64,000 bases of DNA. It comes from CAZSMK01 sp964608095 (lineage in GTDB: Bacteria; Sumerlaeota; Sumerlaeia; MWCT01; JAGHBZ01). Position numbers and translations under genes: made by a program. Location of the stretch: the NCBI GenBank assembly GCA_964608095.1, contig CAZSMK010000026.1, positions 62,001 through 126,000 of the forward strand. Reading direction: 5' to 3'. This document shows positions 54,144 to 63,540 of the stretch, piece after piece (position 1 is the stretch's first letter; each line of letters starts with the position of its first letter). Under the pieces are notes generated by a model. That model saw only the letters and a list, made by a program, of their open reading frames with translations. It was not told the DNA's origin and searched no databases.

Positions 54144-55892
54144 TCAATAATTCTTCATGGCGGGAAAAGAACTGCGGGGGGAATGTATGGTCGTATGCGG
54201 CTTGGGGCAAAGTTTTGATGCAAGACCGAGCGCACCTTCCAGGGCGTCCAGACCATCGTCATGTGAAGACTGTGGAAAGTCGCGGCACTGGTCGATAAAG
54301 CCGGCACATAGTCGCTCGTTGAAGAGCAACCATTTATTTGCAATGAAAGGTTCGAGGCGAGTTATTCGCGCAATTTTATTCTCGCGATGGGTTACCGGCT
54401 CGACGTGGAGCCGCCAGTGAATACGCCCCTCTCCCTTGAGACGTTTCCGTTCCTCTTCTATGGGCAGCATTAGCAAGGATTGGAAACAGTTTGCCTCAAT
54501 GCCGAAGAGGGAATAGTTCCATCGCTCGTGAAGTTCGAAAATACGGCGCACTTGCTTGGTGGGCACGGCGCGCTCGAGCCACATATCAACGAGATAATAA
54601 TACCCGAATCTGTCGACTCCTACGGTAGCGATAGCGGCAAAATCGGATGTTCGTGAGCGCCCCGAGGCGCCCAGCGCGGAATCCAGAAACCCCACCATTT
54701 TAAGCTCGGAAACATCAACCTTGCGCGCTCTCGTGGTTTCTGAAGCACCCTCTCTATCGTTCTTAACCATGATAACGCCTTTATCGAGTGAGAAGTACAC
54801 GAAGGAGTCCGGATCGAAAATACGATGTTCTACCGAGCGAGGTTCGTTTTGTTTCTCCTTGAAAAACGCACGACGTCCACGGGTCGTAAGCTGACACATC
54901 AACTCGTAATAGTCCTCCTTCTGTCGCCAGAGCACCTTTACACCTTCGTTCATTGCTGTTTTATGCTGGTCATAAAATGCGCGTGCGGTATTCATCCGGT
55001 TTGAATCCTTGAGATCGGTATACAAGCGCCGCCACTGCTCCCAGAGCGTGTGATGCGTCGCAAAGCTTTTGACGGCGACAAATCGCCTTGCGGAAAAATC
55101 GGGACGATGAAGCATATTCTCGAGCAGGCTCTCCCGGTGAAGTACCGTCCCGATAACGGATACCCTCGTATAGGTATCGCCGAGGTTTTCAATCACCTCA
55201 TTGAACCAGTTCATGAGTTTCTCACGCTGGTCGGGGCTCTCCACGGCTTCCGAGTCCTCGCCGTCGTCAATAATAATCAGCGTGGGCCTGACCTCGCGGT
55301 AGGTGATACCGCGAAGTTCCGTCCCGGCAGAGAACACATCCACCTGAATATCGTTTACGTTTATACTCTTAGTAGTCCAGACCGTGCGCGCCTTGAGCTC
55401 CGAACTATACACGGATTTTAAAAGGGCGTTGTTGATGAGCTCCGACTTGATATTTTGGAGCCGCTGCTTCGCCTGTTTCAATGTCGCGGAAATAATAACG
55501 ATGTATCGCTCTTGCGCATACAGGATAGAATGAACGGGCAGGATAAGGGTTTTAAGCGTTGATTTGGCATAGCCACGCGGCGCGGCGACGACCTCATTGC
55601 CACCACGACGGTTAAGGACATCGTCGGTTATCCCCTTCTCATAGCGGTGAATAATATAGCGGTGCAGGGACGAGAAAGGCAACCGGCAGTAGTGAGGAAA
55701 AAAATAACGCGCGAACAGAAATACGTCATTCAGGCATCGAATCCTCAGCGCTTCTCTCACCGTTGCCGTTCTCTTGCATCTTCTCAAGAACTCGAGAAAT
55801 TTCTTTCTGGAGCAAGTCGAGATCCGTTCTGTTACCGTTTTGTTCATCGCTGTAGTTAACCTCGAGGGAAACTGCATTCTGACGCCCTTCAT
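54144..55892 (-). CDS. Phage-type terminase large subunit
   Basis: A 582-residue packaging motor. ATPase: Walker A in VAAPRGYAKSTL (about residue 100) and Walker B in LIIIDDGED. Nuclease (RNase H-like): VGFLDSALGASGRSRTSDFAAI, FGIEANC and a final SSHDDGLDALEGAL, so all catalytic acids are present. Start sites 55892 and 55847 are possible; the ATG at 55877 has an AAGGG site. The gene overlaps the 120-residue gene upstream. There are no portal, capsid, protease or tail-tube genes around it. It appears intact, not decaying. Confidence 0.9.
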   Translation of the reverse strand: MKGVRMQFPSRLTTAMNKTVTERISTCSRKKFLEFLRRCKRTATVREALRIRCLNDVFLFARYFFPHYCRLPFSSLHRYIIHRYEKGITDDVLNRRGGNEVVAAPRGYAKSTLKTLILPVHSILYAQERYIVIISATLKQAKQRLQNIKSELINNALLKSVYSSELKARTVWTTKSINVNDIQVDVFSAGTELRGITYREVRPTLIIIDDGEDSEAVESPDQREKLMNWFNEVIENLGDTYTRVSVIGTVLHRESLLENMLHRPDFSARRFVAVKSFATHHTLWEQWRRLYTDLKDSNRMNTARAFYDQHKTAMNEGVKVLWRQKEDYYELMCQLTTRGRRAFFKEKQNEPRSVEHRIFDPDSFVYFSLDKGVIMVKNDREGASETTRARKVDVSELKMVGFLDSALGASGRSRTSDFAAIATVGVDRFGYYYLVDMWLERAVPTKQVRRIFELHERWNYSLFGIEANCFQSLLMLPIEEERKRLKGEGRIHWRLHVEPVTHRENKIARITRLEPFIANKWLLFNERLCAGFIDQCRDFPQSSHDDGLDALEGALGLASKLCPKPHTTIHSPRSSFPAMKNY

Positions 55893-56088
55893 GAATTCGT
55901 TTCAGGCAGTTAATGGCATAATAAAAATCGCGTATATTTTCGATCTTGTACGTTGTAATGGTTTTACCGCTTGCTTCGTCGACTACCTGGTGACGATGTT
56001 TTTTAAGGTAGGAGACAAGGATACGCTCAGCCTCACGCCATTCGCGCTCCATCTGTCTTGCAAGCTTTTGAAGTTTGTTCTGTCTCAT
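55726..56088 (-). CDS. Small helical protein coupled to terminase
   Basis: A 120-residue charged, helical protein: an N-terminal basic coil (KLQKLARQMEREWREAERILVSYLKKHRHQV), a middle KIENIRDFYYAINCLKRIHEG, and a coiled-coil tail. It overlaps the start of the terminase gene by over 120 bases in another frame. Position, size and helical content suggest a small terminase subunit or an equivalent DNA-recognition protein, but I see no clear helix-turn-helix. This is inference from context. Confidence 0.6.
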   Translation of the reverse strand: MRQNKLQKLARQMEREWREAERILVSYLKKHRHQVVDEASGKTITTYKIENIRDFYYAINCLKRIHEGRQNAVSLEVNYSDEQNGNRTDLDLLQKEISRVLEKMQENGNGERSAEDSMPE

Positions 56089-56293
56089 TCATTAAGCCCG
56101 GTAGGATCGAAAATGTCCCTCATTAAAAAAAAGGACACGCTTATTTCACCATAAAACCCAATCTGGTACAATTCCCCTCGAAACCCTTGAAGACCCTTAC
56201 GGCACCGAAATCTCAGGCTCCGATGACGTCAACCTGCTTTCCTGCGATGTAGAAGACCGGACTTTTGCATTGGGGAATATGTTTTATCGGACC

Positions 56294-56329
56294 GAGCGTT
56301 CCGAGCAGTCTGAGCAGTCCGAGAGGTAT
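56294..56329. repeat. 9-bp-period microrepeat
   Basis: Four units: GAGCGTTCC, GAGCAGTCT, GAGCAGTCC, GAGAGGTAT. It lies in the 311-base gap between the small terminase-associated gene and the end of the fibre-like gene. No gene is otherwise visible in that gap. Confidence 0.55.
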
Positions 56330-56399
56330 AAAAAAGAAGATGGGTCACCCGAAAAAGGTCGTGAATTCGCCTTTTCGTATGCGCTCGTTTTTTATCGGG

Positions 56400-58460
56400 C
56401 TATGGTAAGGGCAGTTCGTGTACCGCTGGATCGAACTCCTGGATTGCATCGCGTAACGCGCGCGATGCCGCAAGATGAACCTCCTTGGTCATTCCTGCAC
56501 CTGTGCGCATTTCCTTGAACCGTTCCAGGGCATTATATTTCCTCAACTCGGGGCGTTTCGTATAAAGGTCTCTATGGTCTTTCATTGAGGGTATATAGGC
56601 TTCCATATCTTTTTCCTTCACGACGCTGACTTCTTCAAACCCGATCCGCAGCCCATACACGGTATAGTCGAACATGATGTCTGATTTTCCATTTTGTAGT
56701 TCTTTAACGACGATTTCTTGTGTGCTAACCGACGCCACATAGAGCCCATTACAATTCCCCCGAGGGGTCACGTGAGCGGTCAAGCCGATGTCTGGATTCG
56801 TCACCCATTTAAATGTCTCGCCGAGTTGGAGTGTGGCTTCGCCGTTGACTAATCTTCCCACACCACGTGTGTAAGTCGCAACCTCGTCGCCTTCAGGTGC
56901 GGCATATACAATCACCTTGTCCTCTTCATAGGGATGATTCTGAACAAATGAGCAATCACCGGTACCGTATATTTTGTGGGTGCTGTATCCGACGCGTGCA
57001 TAGCCGCTGGAATCGGTATCGTCAAAGAAGCCCCCCGCCATAAGCCCATCTCCCCGCACCCCGATGCCGTCAAGCCCAAGTTTTGCTTCGCAGTTACCGT
57101 CACGGTCTTTGAAGTACCCACCCGCTTCGGTTCCTTGCGCCCAGATACCCCATTCCTTTCCATCGGCATCTTTATAACCGCAGCGCGCCTCGGCCTTCTC
57201 GTCGCTGTGAAGGAAATGACCGCCTACTTTGGCGCCCTTTGCCATAATGCCTTTTTCGCGTCCTTCGCCGTCTGTATAAGCGACCCAGGCTTCGCCGGTG
57301 CCATTCGAGTCTTTGAAATAGCCGCCCGCAGTATCTCCTTGTGCGCTCAGACCATAATGACCCGTTGCCAGAGATGCTTCCCCGGAAAAAATTTTTGACT
57401 TGAAATAGCCGCCCTTGCTTCCCTCGCCGTACACGGCGTAATCTCCCACACCCAGCTTTGCAATGGAAAAATTAGGACCGTGAACCTCGAGCTTCGATGT
57501 GGGGGCTGGAGTACCGATACCCACATTGCCATCGCCAAGGTATAATGTACCGAATACTCCACCGTTTCTATCGTACGACTGGACGGTACCCCGGTGGCTT
57601 GCGCTGTTATAGGCCAATTCGAGACCTTCGCCGGTTCCTGCGGCAGGGAAGGTATCTTTGCGTATACGAACAACGCCGTCCACGTCAAGCCTTGAGCCGG
57701 GTGTAGCGGTACCGATACCGACGTTTCCTGTGCCGTCCTGGATTACCATCCGTGTGCCGGGTGTTCCATTGTAGTCATACCAATACAAGTATTGACTGCC
57801 GGAATTCCAGGCGTTGCTCCATTTATTGACACTGTTTTGCTGAATGTCTATGCCCGTAATAGAGCCTGTGGTGTTGAGTTTGACTTTCGTATTATTCCCT
57901 TTAACGGTTAAATTCCCCTCGACCGCGGTCTTGCCGGTAAAATAACCGGCATAGCCGTTGCCTGTATTGGTGACGGACAATACGGCGTTTGGATGTGCTG
58001 CGGCCGCTGATAATTCTACGGGTGCGGTAATTCCCCCGGCTCTTTTCGCCTGGAACGCGAATGCCGCAGAAGAAATTTTTTGCCGGGGTTCGAAGATTTC
58101 ACTCGCCTCGAATGTACTGTTATTGTTTGTATCCACTTCAGTTTCTATCCAGAGGTCGGGATACGAACTGAAAAAGTCGACTGAAAACGGATTCGTGTCT
58201 CCGAGGACAACAGAGTAATACCCTTGAGTAACTGTCACCGCGTATGCCGCGATATGTGTTTCTTCCCAGAGTGAGGAGCCACCGCTCGCGATGTTATAAA
58301 CCCGAAAACGCATGTTATAACTTCCGCTCGGTAGGGGTATGCCGTCTCCATCGCGCAAGACTCCCTGAAAAAAAAGTGTGTCAGATGCAAGAACCAGGCT
58401 TGCACACATCATCATCATACCCATGATTACTATACTTCTGAGTGTAATTCTGTACTTCAT
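56400..58460 (-). CDS. Secreted fibre-like repeat protein, paralog 1
   Basis: A 686-residue protein behind AAAGGAGAT with a signal peptide (cut near residue 26, LAS). Order: an N-terminal domain (TLFFQGVLRDGDGIPLPSGSYNMRF), a stalk with two GNVGIGTxxP units of the kind found in phage tail fibres and adhesins, then a series of GGYF/GGHF/GGFF repeats (GGYFKDSNGTGEAWVAYTDG and similar), then a conserved C-terminal domain (YAAPEGDEVATYTRGVGRLVNGEATL, TFKWVTNPDIGLTAHVTP). The closing 60 residues are helical. It is probably exported and trimeric. It lies 44 bases downstream of paralog 2 on the same strand. Confidence 0.78.
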   Translation of the reverse strand: MKYRITLRSIVIMGMMMMCASLVLASDTLFFQGVLRDGDGIPLPSGSYNMRFRVYNIASGGSSLWEETHIAAYAVTVTQGYYSVVLGDTNPFSVDFFSSYPDLWIETEVDTNNNSTFEASEIFEPRQKISSAAFAFQAKRAGGITAPVELSAAAAHPNAVLSVTNTGNGYAGYFTGKTAVEGNLTVKGNNTKVKLNTTGSITGIDIQQNSVNKWSNAWNSGSQYLYWYDYNGTPGTRMVIQDGTGNVGIGTATPGSRLDVDGVVRIRKDTFPAAGTGEGLELAYNSASHRGTVQSYDRNGGVFGTLYLGDGNVGIGTPAPTSKLEVHGPNFSIAKLGVGDYAVYGEGSKGGYFKSKIFSGEASLATGHYGLSAQGDTAGGYFKDSNGTGEAWVAYTDGEGREKGIMAKGAKVGGHFLHSDEKAEARCGYKDADGKEWGIWAQGTEAGGYFKDRDGNCEAKLGLDGIGVRGDGLMAGGFFDDTDSSGYARVGYSTHKIYGTGDCSFVQNHPYEEDKVIVYAAPEGDEVATYTRGVGRLVNGEATLQLGETFKWVTNPDIGLTAHVTPRGNCNGLYVASVSTQEIVVKELQNGKSDIMFDYTVYGLRIGFEEVSVVKEKDMEAYIPSMKDHRDLYTKRPELRKYNALERFKEMRTGAGMTKEVHLAASRALRDAIQEFDPAVHELPLP

Positions 58461-58504
58461 GACTTCTATCTCCTTTTGTTCTCTCTATAGTTATGTTTTT
58501 CTTT

Positions 58505-60568
58505 TTATAGTTCCGGCGCTTTGTGAACCGCCGGGTCGAATACTTCAATCCTCTCTATCAAGGCTTGTGATTTTGCCAAATCAAGCGAGCCACTCGTGCC
58601 TGTTGTTTTAAGCATGTGTTTGAACCGTTCAAGGGCATTGAAGTCACGTAATCCCGCAGCTTTAGCATAGATTTCCTGATGTTCCGACATGGAAGGAATA
58701 CGTGCCTCGAAGTCTTTTTCCTGCACAATACTTGCCTCTTCAAATCCTATCCTGAGACCGTTAACGATATAATCAAAAGCGACGCTCGATTTCCCGTCAT
58801 GCAATTCTCGAACAACCATTTCCTCTGTCGAGAGTGACGCCACATAGAGCCCTTTACAGTCTTCGCGGGGAGTAAGTTGCGCAGATAAGCCTATGTCTGG
58901 ATTCGTAACCCATTTAAAGGTGTCGCCGAGTGATACGCGCGCTTTTCCGTTAACAAGACGCCCCGAGCCGCGGGTATAGGTAGCTACTTCATCGCCTTCC
59001 GGGGCTGCATACACAATAATTCTATCATTCTCATAAGGATGGTTCTGTACAAAGGTGCAATCACCGACGCCGTAACATTTAGATGTATCGTGGGCGATTC
59101 TGACGAAGCTGGACTGATCGGTATCGTCGAATATGCCGCCCGCATAAGAACCAAATGCAGCGATACCGTCATAGTGAGATGCAACCTCGACTTTACCGGT
59201 ACCGTCAGTGGACTGGAAATACCCCCCTGCCTCGATTCCTTCCGCCCATAATCCCCATTCCTTGTTCTCTAAGTCTTTATACCCGCAGCGAACCTCGGCG
59301 TTCTCGTCGCTGTGAAGGAAATGACCGCCGACTTTGGCGCCCTTTGCCATTATACCTTCTTCGCGTCCTTCGCCGTCTGTATAAGCGACCCAGGCTTCGC
59401 CGGTGCCATTCGAGTCTTTGAAATAGCCGCCTGCCGAGTCGCCTTGTGCGCTCAGACCATAATGCCCCGTTGCTGCGCTGGCTTCCCCGGAAAAGGTCTT
59501 TGTCTTGAAGTATCCGCCCTTGCTGCCCTCGCCATACACGGCGTAATCTCCCACGCCAAGCTTTGCAATGGTAAAATTTAAACCGTGCACCTCGAGCGGT
59601 GCTGTGGGAATGTCCGTACCTATACCGACGTTACCATCACCGAGATACAACGTTCCCCAGGCGCTTGTTGTTCTGTTCCACACCTGGATATATCCCCTGC
59701 TCAAGCTGGCGTTATAGGCAAGCTCAAGACTTCCACCGGTGCCGACAGCGGGCCAGCTCGGTACTCCCTTGATACGAGCAGCACCGTCTACGTCCAGTGT
59801 TGCGGCGGGTGAGGCTGTTCCGATTCCAACGTACCCCGTACCGTCCTGGATTACCATCCTCGTCCCCGGCGTTCCGTTGAAATCATACCAGTAGATATAT
59901 TGACTCCCGGCATTCCATGCATTGCTCCACTTACTAACGCCATTTTGCTGAACATCTATTCCTGTCAACACATCATTGGTGTTTAATTCAAGTCTGGGTT
60001 CGGTGTCTACCACGATAAGGTCCCCCTCGATGACCGTATTATTCAAAAATAAGCCGGCATAGCCGGTCCAAAGAGTAGTAACTGACAATACTGCGGCTGG
60101 GTGGGAGAGCGCACCGCTTATGTGAAGGGGAACGGGAAAGGAGTCGGTATTCTTCGCCATGAACGCATAGGCAACGGAATGAAACTCTATCCTTGGAGAA
60201 AAATTTTCTTCAGCTTCAAAGGAACCGTTTGTATTCAAGTCAACCGTGACCTCGAGCCAGAGTTCGGGGTGAAGAACAAAGAACTTCTCACTGAAGGGTG
60301 AAATGGCACCCAGCTCAACCGAGAAGTGTCCTTGCACAACGTCGACAGCAGAAGCGGAGGTGTGATATTCATTCCAGAGTGAACCTCCATCCATCTCAGC
60401 ATCAAACAACCAGAAGCGCATATTGTATGTTCCCGTTGCAAGGGGAACCCCGTTGCCGTCTTTGAGCATTCCCTGAATGATGATGGAATCGGAGGCAAGA
60501 AGAATATGAGTGATGAGGACAAGGGCAAGGATTACAGAAGATTCAATTATATTAAATTTGTACCGCAT
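58505..60568 (-). CDS. Secreted fibre-like repeat protein, paralog 2
   Basis: A 687-residue relative of paralog 1 with the same plan: signal peptide (HILLAS), SIIIQGMLKDGNGVPLATGTYNMRF, GNVGIGTDIP and GYVGIGTASP stalk units, GG(Y/H)F repeats, and the YAAPEGDEVATYTRGSGRLVNGKA C-terminal domain. Overall the pair differ at many positions. However, from about 59290 to 59570 the DNA is nearly identical to 57180-57460 in paralog 1. An AAGGAAAAT site precedes the ATG. A tandem duplication; role likely at the cell surface, target unknown. Confidence 0.78.
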   Translation of the reverse strand: MRYKFNIIESSVILALVLITHILLASDSIIIQGMLKDGNGVPLATGTYNMRFWLFDAEMDGGSLWNEYHTSASAVDVVQGHFSVELGAISPFSEKFFVLHPELWLEVTVDLNTNGSFEAEENFSPRIEFHSVAYAFMAKNTDSFPVPLHISGALSHPAAVLSVTTLWTGYAGLFLNNTVIEGDLIVVDTEPRLELNTNDVLTGIDVQQNGVSKWSNAWNAGSQYIYWYDFNGTPGTRMVIQDGTGYVGIGTASPAATLDVDGAARIKGVPSWPAVGTGGSLELAYNASLSRGYIQVWNRTTSAWGTLYLGDGNVGIGTDIPTAPLEVHGLNFTIAKLGVGDYAVYGEGSKGGYFKTKTFSGEASAATGHYGLSAQGDSAGGYFKDSNGTGEAWVAYTDGEGREEGIMAKGAKVGGHFLHSDENAEVRCGYKDLENKEWGLWAEGIEAGGYFQSTDGTGKVEVASHYDGIAAFGSYAGGIFDDTDQSSFVRIAHDTSKCYGVGDCTFVQNHPYENDRIIVYAAPEGDEVATYTRGSGRLVNGKARVSLGDTFKWVTNPDIGLSAQLTPREDCKGLYVASLSTEEMVVRELHDGKSSVAFDYIVNGLRIGFEEASIVQEKDFEARIPSMSEHQEIYAKAAGLRDFNALERFKHMLKTTGTSGSLDLAKSQALIERIEVFDPAVHKAPEL

Positions 60569-60736
60569 GGTTTATTTTCCTTTCTATTCGAAACTTCAAA
60601 AAACCTGCTATTGGAAAACAATGAATTCGAGAAAGTCAAGAAAAAGTTTTGAGGTGGATATTCCGGATGCGGTTGATTTACGAAATAGGGATATCATAGC
60701 AAAACAGGCTTCTGCTTTTGTAAAAGCCTTGTATCC

Positions 60737-60772
60737 GACCGATCAGTCGGATCAGTCGGTTCAGTCCTGTAG
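60737..60772. repeat. 9-bp-period microrepeat
   Basis: Four units: GACCGATCA, GTCGGATCA, GTCGGTTCA, GTCCTGTAG. It lies just beyond the 3' end of the DUF202 gene (which ends at 60785 on the minus strand) and upstream of paralog 2. The layout matches the other two microrepeats: in each case next to a gene end. Confidence 0.55.
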
Positions 60773-60784
60773 AAACTTATATCC

Positions 60785-61108
60785 TCAGGGTTGGGGTCGA
60801 TCTGACTCCTTCGTCTTCAGTGCGGACTTCTTTCGGATAAGAGATATGGTTTTGTTCATTTTCAGGTATCTAACAATACCGATGATATTGGTGATGAGTC
60901 CGACAGAGATACTTGCAACGCCGAGGGCTAAAAACCATCGTTCGCGGACGAATTGCAAAATGGTCACACCGGCAATAAACAGGGCGACTCCCGCACGCAG
61001 ATATGCCAGCAGCGTTCGTTCGTTTGCCAGAACCGTACGATCGATTGCGAGCTCATCTCTCAGAATCAGGTTTTCATTTTCAAACTTTCTATAGGGTGAC
61101 TGTTTCAT
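60785..61108 (-). CDS. DUF202 membrane protein (YidH-like)
   Basis: A 107-residue protein with the family signature DELAIDRTVLANERTLLAYLRAGVALFIAG, a first membrane helix, a second (FLALGVASISVGLITNIIGIVRYL) and a charged C-terminus. Members are small inner-membrane proteins of unknown role. It starts 9 bases after the end of the uracil-DNA glycosylase gene, so the two are likely cotranscribed. Confidence 0.88.
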   Translation of the reverse strand: MKQSPYRKFENENLILRDELAIDRTVLANERTLLAYLRAGVALFIAGVTILQFVRERWFLALGVASISVGLITNIIGIVRYLKMNKTISLIRKKSALKTKESDRPQP

Positions 61109-61117
61109 GACAAAGCC

Positions 61118-61696
61118 TTAACTTTTTATAATCTTTTGTTTTAGTCCGACGAGCGCGTCGAAATCGTTCTTCATAGTCTCACGGATTTCGGGAAATCTCA
61201 TACCCGCGGCAGGATGATACGTCAGAAAATAACACCGCCCGTCTTTGTCTATCGTCTTTCCGTGCAATTCCTTCATGGAGCCTTTCATGCCTGAGAGATT
61301 TTTCACCGCTACTTTGCCAAGCAGGACAACAATTGCGGGCTGAATCAACTCGATCTGTGGCTTCAGCCAGTTGGCTATACATGTTGCGGGTTCGTCGTCG
61401 CGTGGTTCTCTATTGTCCGGTGGTCTGCATTTCACGCAACTGGTGATAAAGAGACGTCTTCGGCTTAACCCGGCGATTTGAAGAACCTCGTCGAGAAATT
61501 TACCCGCACGACCGCAAAATGGTCTTCCGTTTATGTCTTCCTGTTCGCCCGGCGCTTCCCCTATGAGCATAATGCGCGACGAAACATCGCCTTCACCCGG
61601 AACGGCATGTCTCCTGTTTTTATAAAGGCGACATTTCCGGCACCGCTCTATCCCATGATGTATATGCTGGAGTTCCTCTGTCTTGGTAAGAGACAT
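61118..61696 (-). CDS. Uracil-DNA glycosylase, family 4 (Fe-S)
   Basis: The start at 61696 (MSLTKTEEL), behind AGGGA, gives 192 residues; the frame runs on upstream to 61750 without support. It removes uracil from DNA. Four cysteines for the 4Fe-4S cluster are at 19, 22, 90 and 106 (CRKC, VKCRPPDNREP, ATC). Catalytic motifs are GEAPGEQED (residues about 47-54) and the C-terminal YHPAAG. The usual GRPFxGRAGxLLD reads GRPFCGRAGKFLD. Confidence 0.93.
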   Translation of the reverse strand: MSLTKTEELQHIHHGIERCRKCRLYKNRRHAVPGEGDVSSRIMLIGEAPGEQEDINGRPFCGRAGKFLDEVLQIAGLSRRRLFITSCVKCRPPDNREPRDDEPATCIANWLKPQIELIQPAIVVLLGKVAVKNLSGMKGSMKELHGKTIDKDGRCYFLTYHPAAGMRFPEIRETMKNDFDALVGLKQKIIKS

Positions 61697-62039
61697 GTGT
61701 ATAAATCCCTGAAGGCTGAAAGAACATAATCTGGTATGCGAGGTTTTCAAGTCAAGATATAATCAGTGATATCCCACTACACGGCTGGCAGGTCACGCCC
61801 AACTGACGTTCCGCAGCGTCAATTTCTTAGGGCGAAGGCAAGCAGAGAGGTGTGGGTACAGGCTCATTGCTCTGCCGGAGTTTTTGATACTGTCGTCCAA
61901 TTTTCGTGTTTCATACTTTTTAAGGTGCCTCACATAAATCTGTGCAATAAAAGAGTAGATAAGCATGCGCTAACTCCAGTAATCTTCGTAGTGTAGAACA
62001 CAAAACGAAGGAGGAGAATAGCGCCTGCTACAAAAAAGT

Positions 62040-62706
62040 ACGATTCGAAAGACTCGTGGAGTCAAGCGCCACATGATAAAAAAGATGACCTGGCAAGCCG
62101 ATGAACTACTGATAGAAGCTGGATAGACATCGGAGAAGATATCTTCCCTGCAGTCGTTGTGGTAAGCGGGGAATGGTTCGCGATCGATTAAAGCCTCGCA
62201 AGTGGCGGCATGCCCCGTTGTCGGGAATACCGGTGACCATACACTACGCCCCGGCTCAAGTACGATGTAAGAAGGGTGGCAAGATCGTGGTAGAGGACAT
62301 TCCTTGGGCTCTGGGAAAATGCCGTCTTTCGAGGGGGTTGATCTGGTTACTAACAAGATGGACCACGTTATTAGCCGGGGATGTCGTGGCTCGATTGTTT
62401 GGCGTGCATTGGAACACCGTAGCAACGGCGGTAAGACAAGCGGTGAGCTATGGTCTGAACCATCGAGAACTGGGAACGGTTCTGTATATAGGGGTCGATG
62501 AACTCTCTCGTCGGAAAGGTCATACCTATGTAACGAATATCTATGATTTGTCTCAACGCCGTTTACTCTGGTCAGGAGAAGGGCGCAGTATCGAAACATT
62601 GGAAGCATTTTTTAAGAACATGGCGAGGCCTTACAGGACAAAGTTGTGGGAGTGTGCTGTGATATGTGGAAGCCCTATATTACGATGATACAGAAGCATC
62701 CTGCGG
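62040..62706 (+). pseudogene. ISL3 family transposase remnant
   Basis: A decayed insertion-sequence gene. Pieces: an N-terminal KKMTWQADELLIEA in one frame (from about 62073); then, after a shift near 62120, LDRHRRRYLPCSRCGKRGMV (zinc ribbon, second Cys pair damaged); a long open part 62173-62640 with RKWRHAPLSGIPVTIHY, WALGKCRLSRGL, ARLFGVHWNTVATAVRQAVSYGLNHREL and the catalytic IGVDELSRRKGH; then another shift near 62626-62650 into VVGVCCDMWKPY. It stops abruptly at the rhuM-like fragment, so the last third with the remaining catalytic acids is gone. No terminal inverted repeats were found. Confidence 0.85.
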
Positions 62707-62938
62707 CAACCTGTTCCAAAATGGAACAGGTTGACTCTTTTTCTAACTCACCCGTTTTGTAAATATTATTGATGTGTTTAACAATTGCAGGGCGATTCAC
62801 ATCAAAAAGTTTTGCAATTAAATGCGCATCAAGCCAGACAGTATCCTGTTCAAGTTTAACTTGTATTTCCGGCCCGGTTGGAGATTTGTAAATTATTATT
62901 TCGCCTTTTTTGAAATCGGCTTGCTTCATAGGACGCAT
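62675..62938 (-). pseudogene. RhuM-like gene, truncated
   Basis: Begins at MRPMKQADFKKGEIIIYKSP, then IQVKLEQDTVWLDAHLIAKLFDVNRPAIVKHINNIYKTGELEKES, the N-terminal DNA-binding-like part of the RhuM/Fic-associated family. It reads about 75 residues and then breaks at the ISL3 remnant (about 62705), where the expected YNLDxIISVGYRVNS part would follow. A perfect inverted repeat with 12-bp arms, CAACCTGTTCCA/TGGAACAGGTTG (62707-62733), lies at the junction but encodes the normal CSILEQV residues. Confidence 0.7.
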
Positions 62939-62939
62939 A

Positions 62940-63248
62940 TTAACACCATATCAACGGCTTAATGAGTGTATAATCCAAATCTCTGGTACCTGCCTGCCGC
63001 GCCGCATCTTCACTCCACTTTCTTAATCTACCTGCTTCTAATTCTCGTTTTATACATTTTCCACCAAAACCGGTTTTAAGTTCTTTTTCTCTTTTTACCC
63101 CCCCTCACGAGTTTCAAACGCCTCTAAAAACATCTTGCAATGCTTTATAAAATTTCTGTTCCTTTGTCATAGAACCAATCCTTACCTTGATAATCTCACG
63201 ATGCTGTCCATCTTCTCTGCCCTGAAAGCTCATGCCATACGAATATCC
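62940..63248 (-). pseudogene. Decayed gene, restriction-modification-like
   Basis: One minus-strand frame from 63248 to a stop at 62940, broken by two in-frame TGA codons near 63105-63116. It reads GYSYGMSFQGREDGQHREII, then an internal Met (63170) with MTKEQKFYKALQDVF, then after the stops VKREKELKTGFGGKCIKREL and RLRKWSEDAARQAGTRDLDY. The MTKEQKFYxAL start resembles type III-like DNA methyltransferases; this is from memory of the family and is tentative. It ends just before the rhuM-like start, so the two formed one unit. Confidence 0.45.
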
Positions 63249-63540
63249 TCAACTTTCTTCTCTCACATCCCGCCTCATTCTTTGATTTTCATGCAACATC
63301 TCTGGAGTCTTTATCTCGCTTGATGACTACCGTACTTAATAATCTCTTGTTTCCGACATCCATAGACGTTGCCATAAAGTCATATTGTTTTCAGCGCATT
63401 ACTTAATGTTTTCTGCTCGTCTTTTGAATCTTTTCCGAAAACCACATAAAGAGATGATATGAACTCCGTAGATAGGGTGCAACAAGTATTTGAACGTCCT
63501 CGTTTTTGAAGATAGGTTAATCCTGAGCGTGCTACGCTAG
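63249..63540. other. Accessory debris, no intact gene
   Basis: Minus-strand fragments can be read (for example LYVVFGKDSKDEQKTLSNALKTI around 63380-63460), but each is broken by stops and frame changes. Together with the flanking remnants this looks like a former mobile or defence segment. No direct repeats or attachment site were found. Confidence 0.4.

Noticed and set aside
63105..63116. Recoded TGA (alternative genetic code)
   Set aside because: Two in-frame TGA codons break one fragment, but TGA ends many intact genes here (for example hcp and thiL regions), so the fragment is simply decayed.
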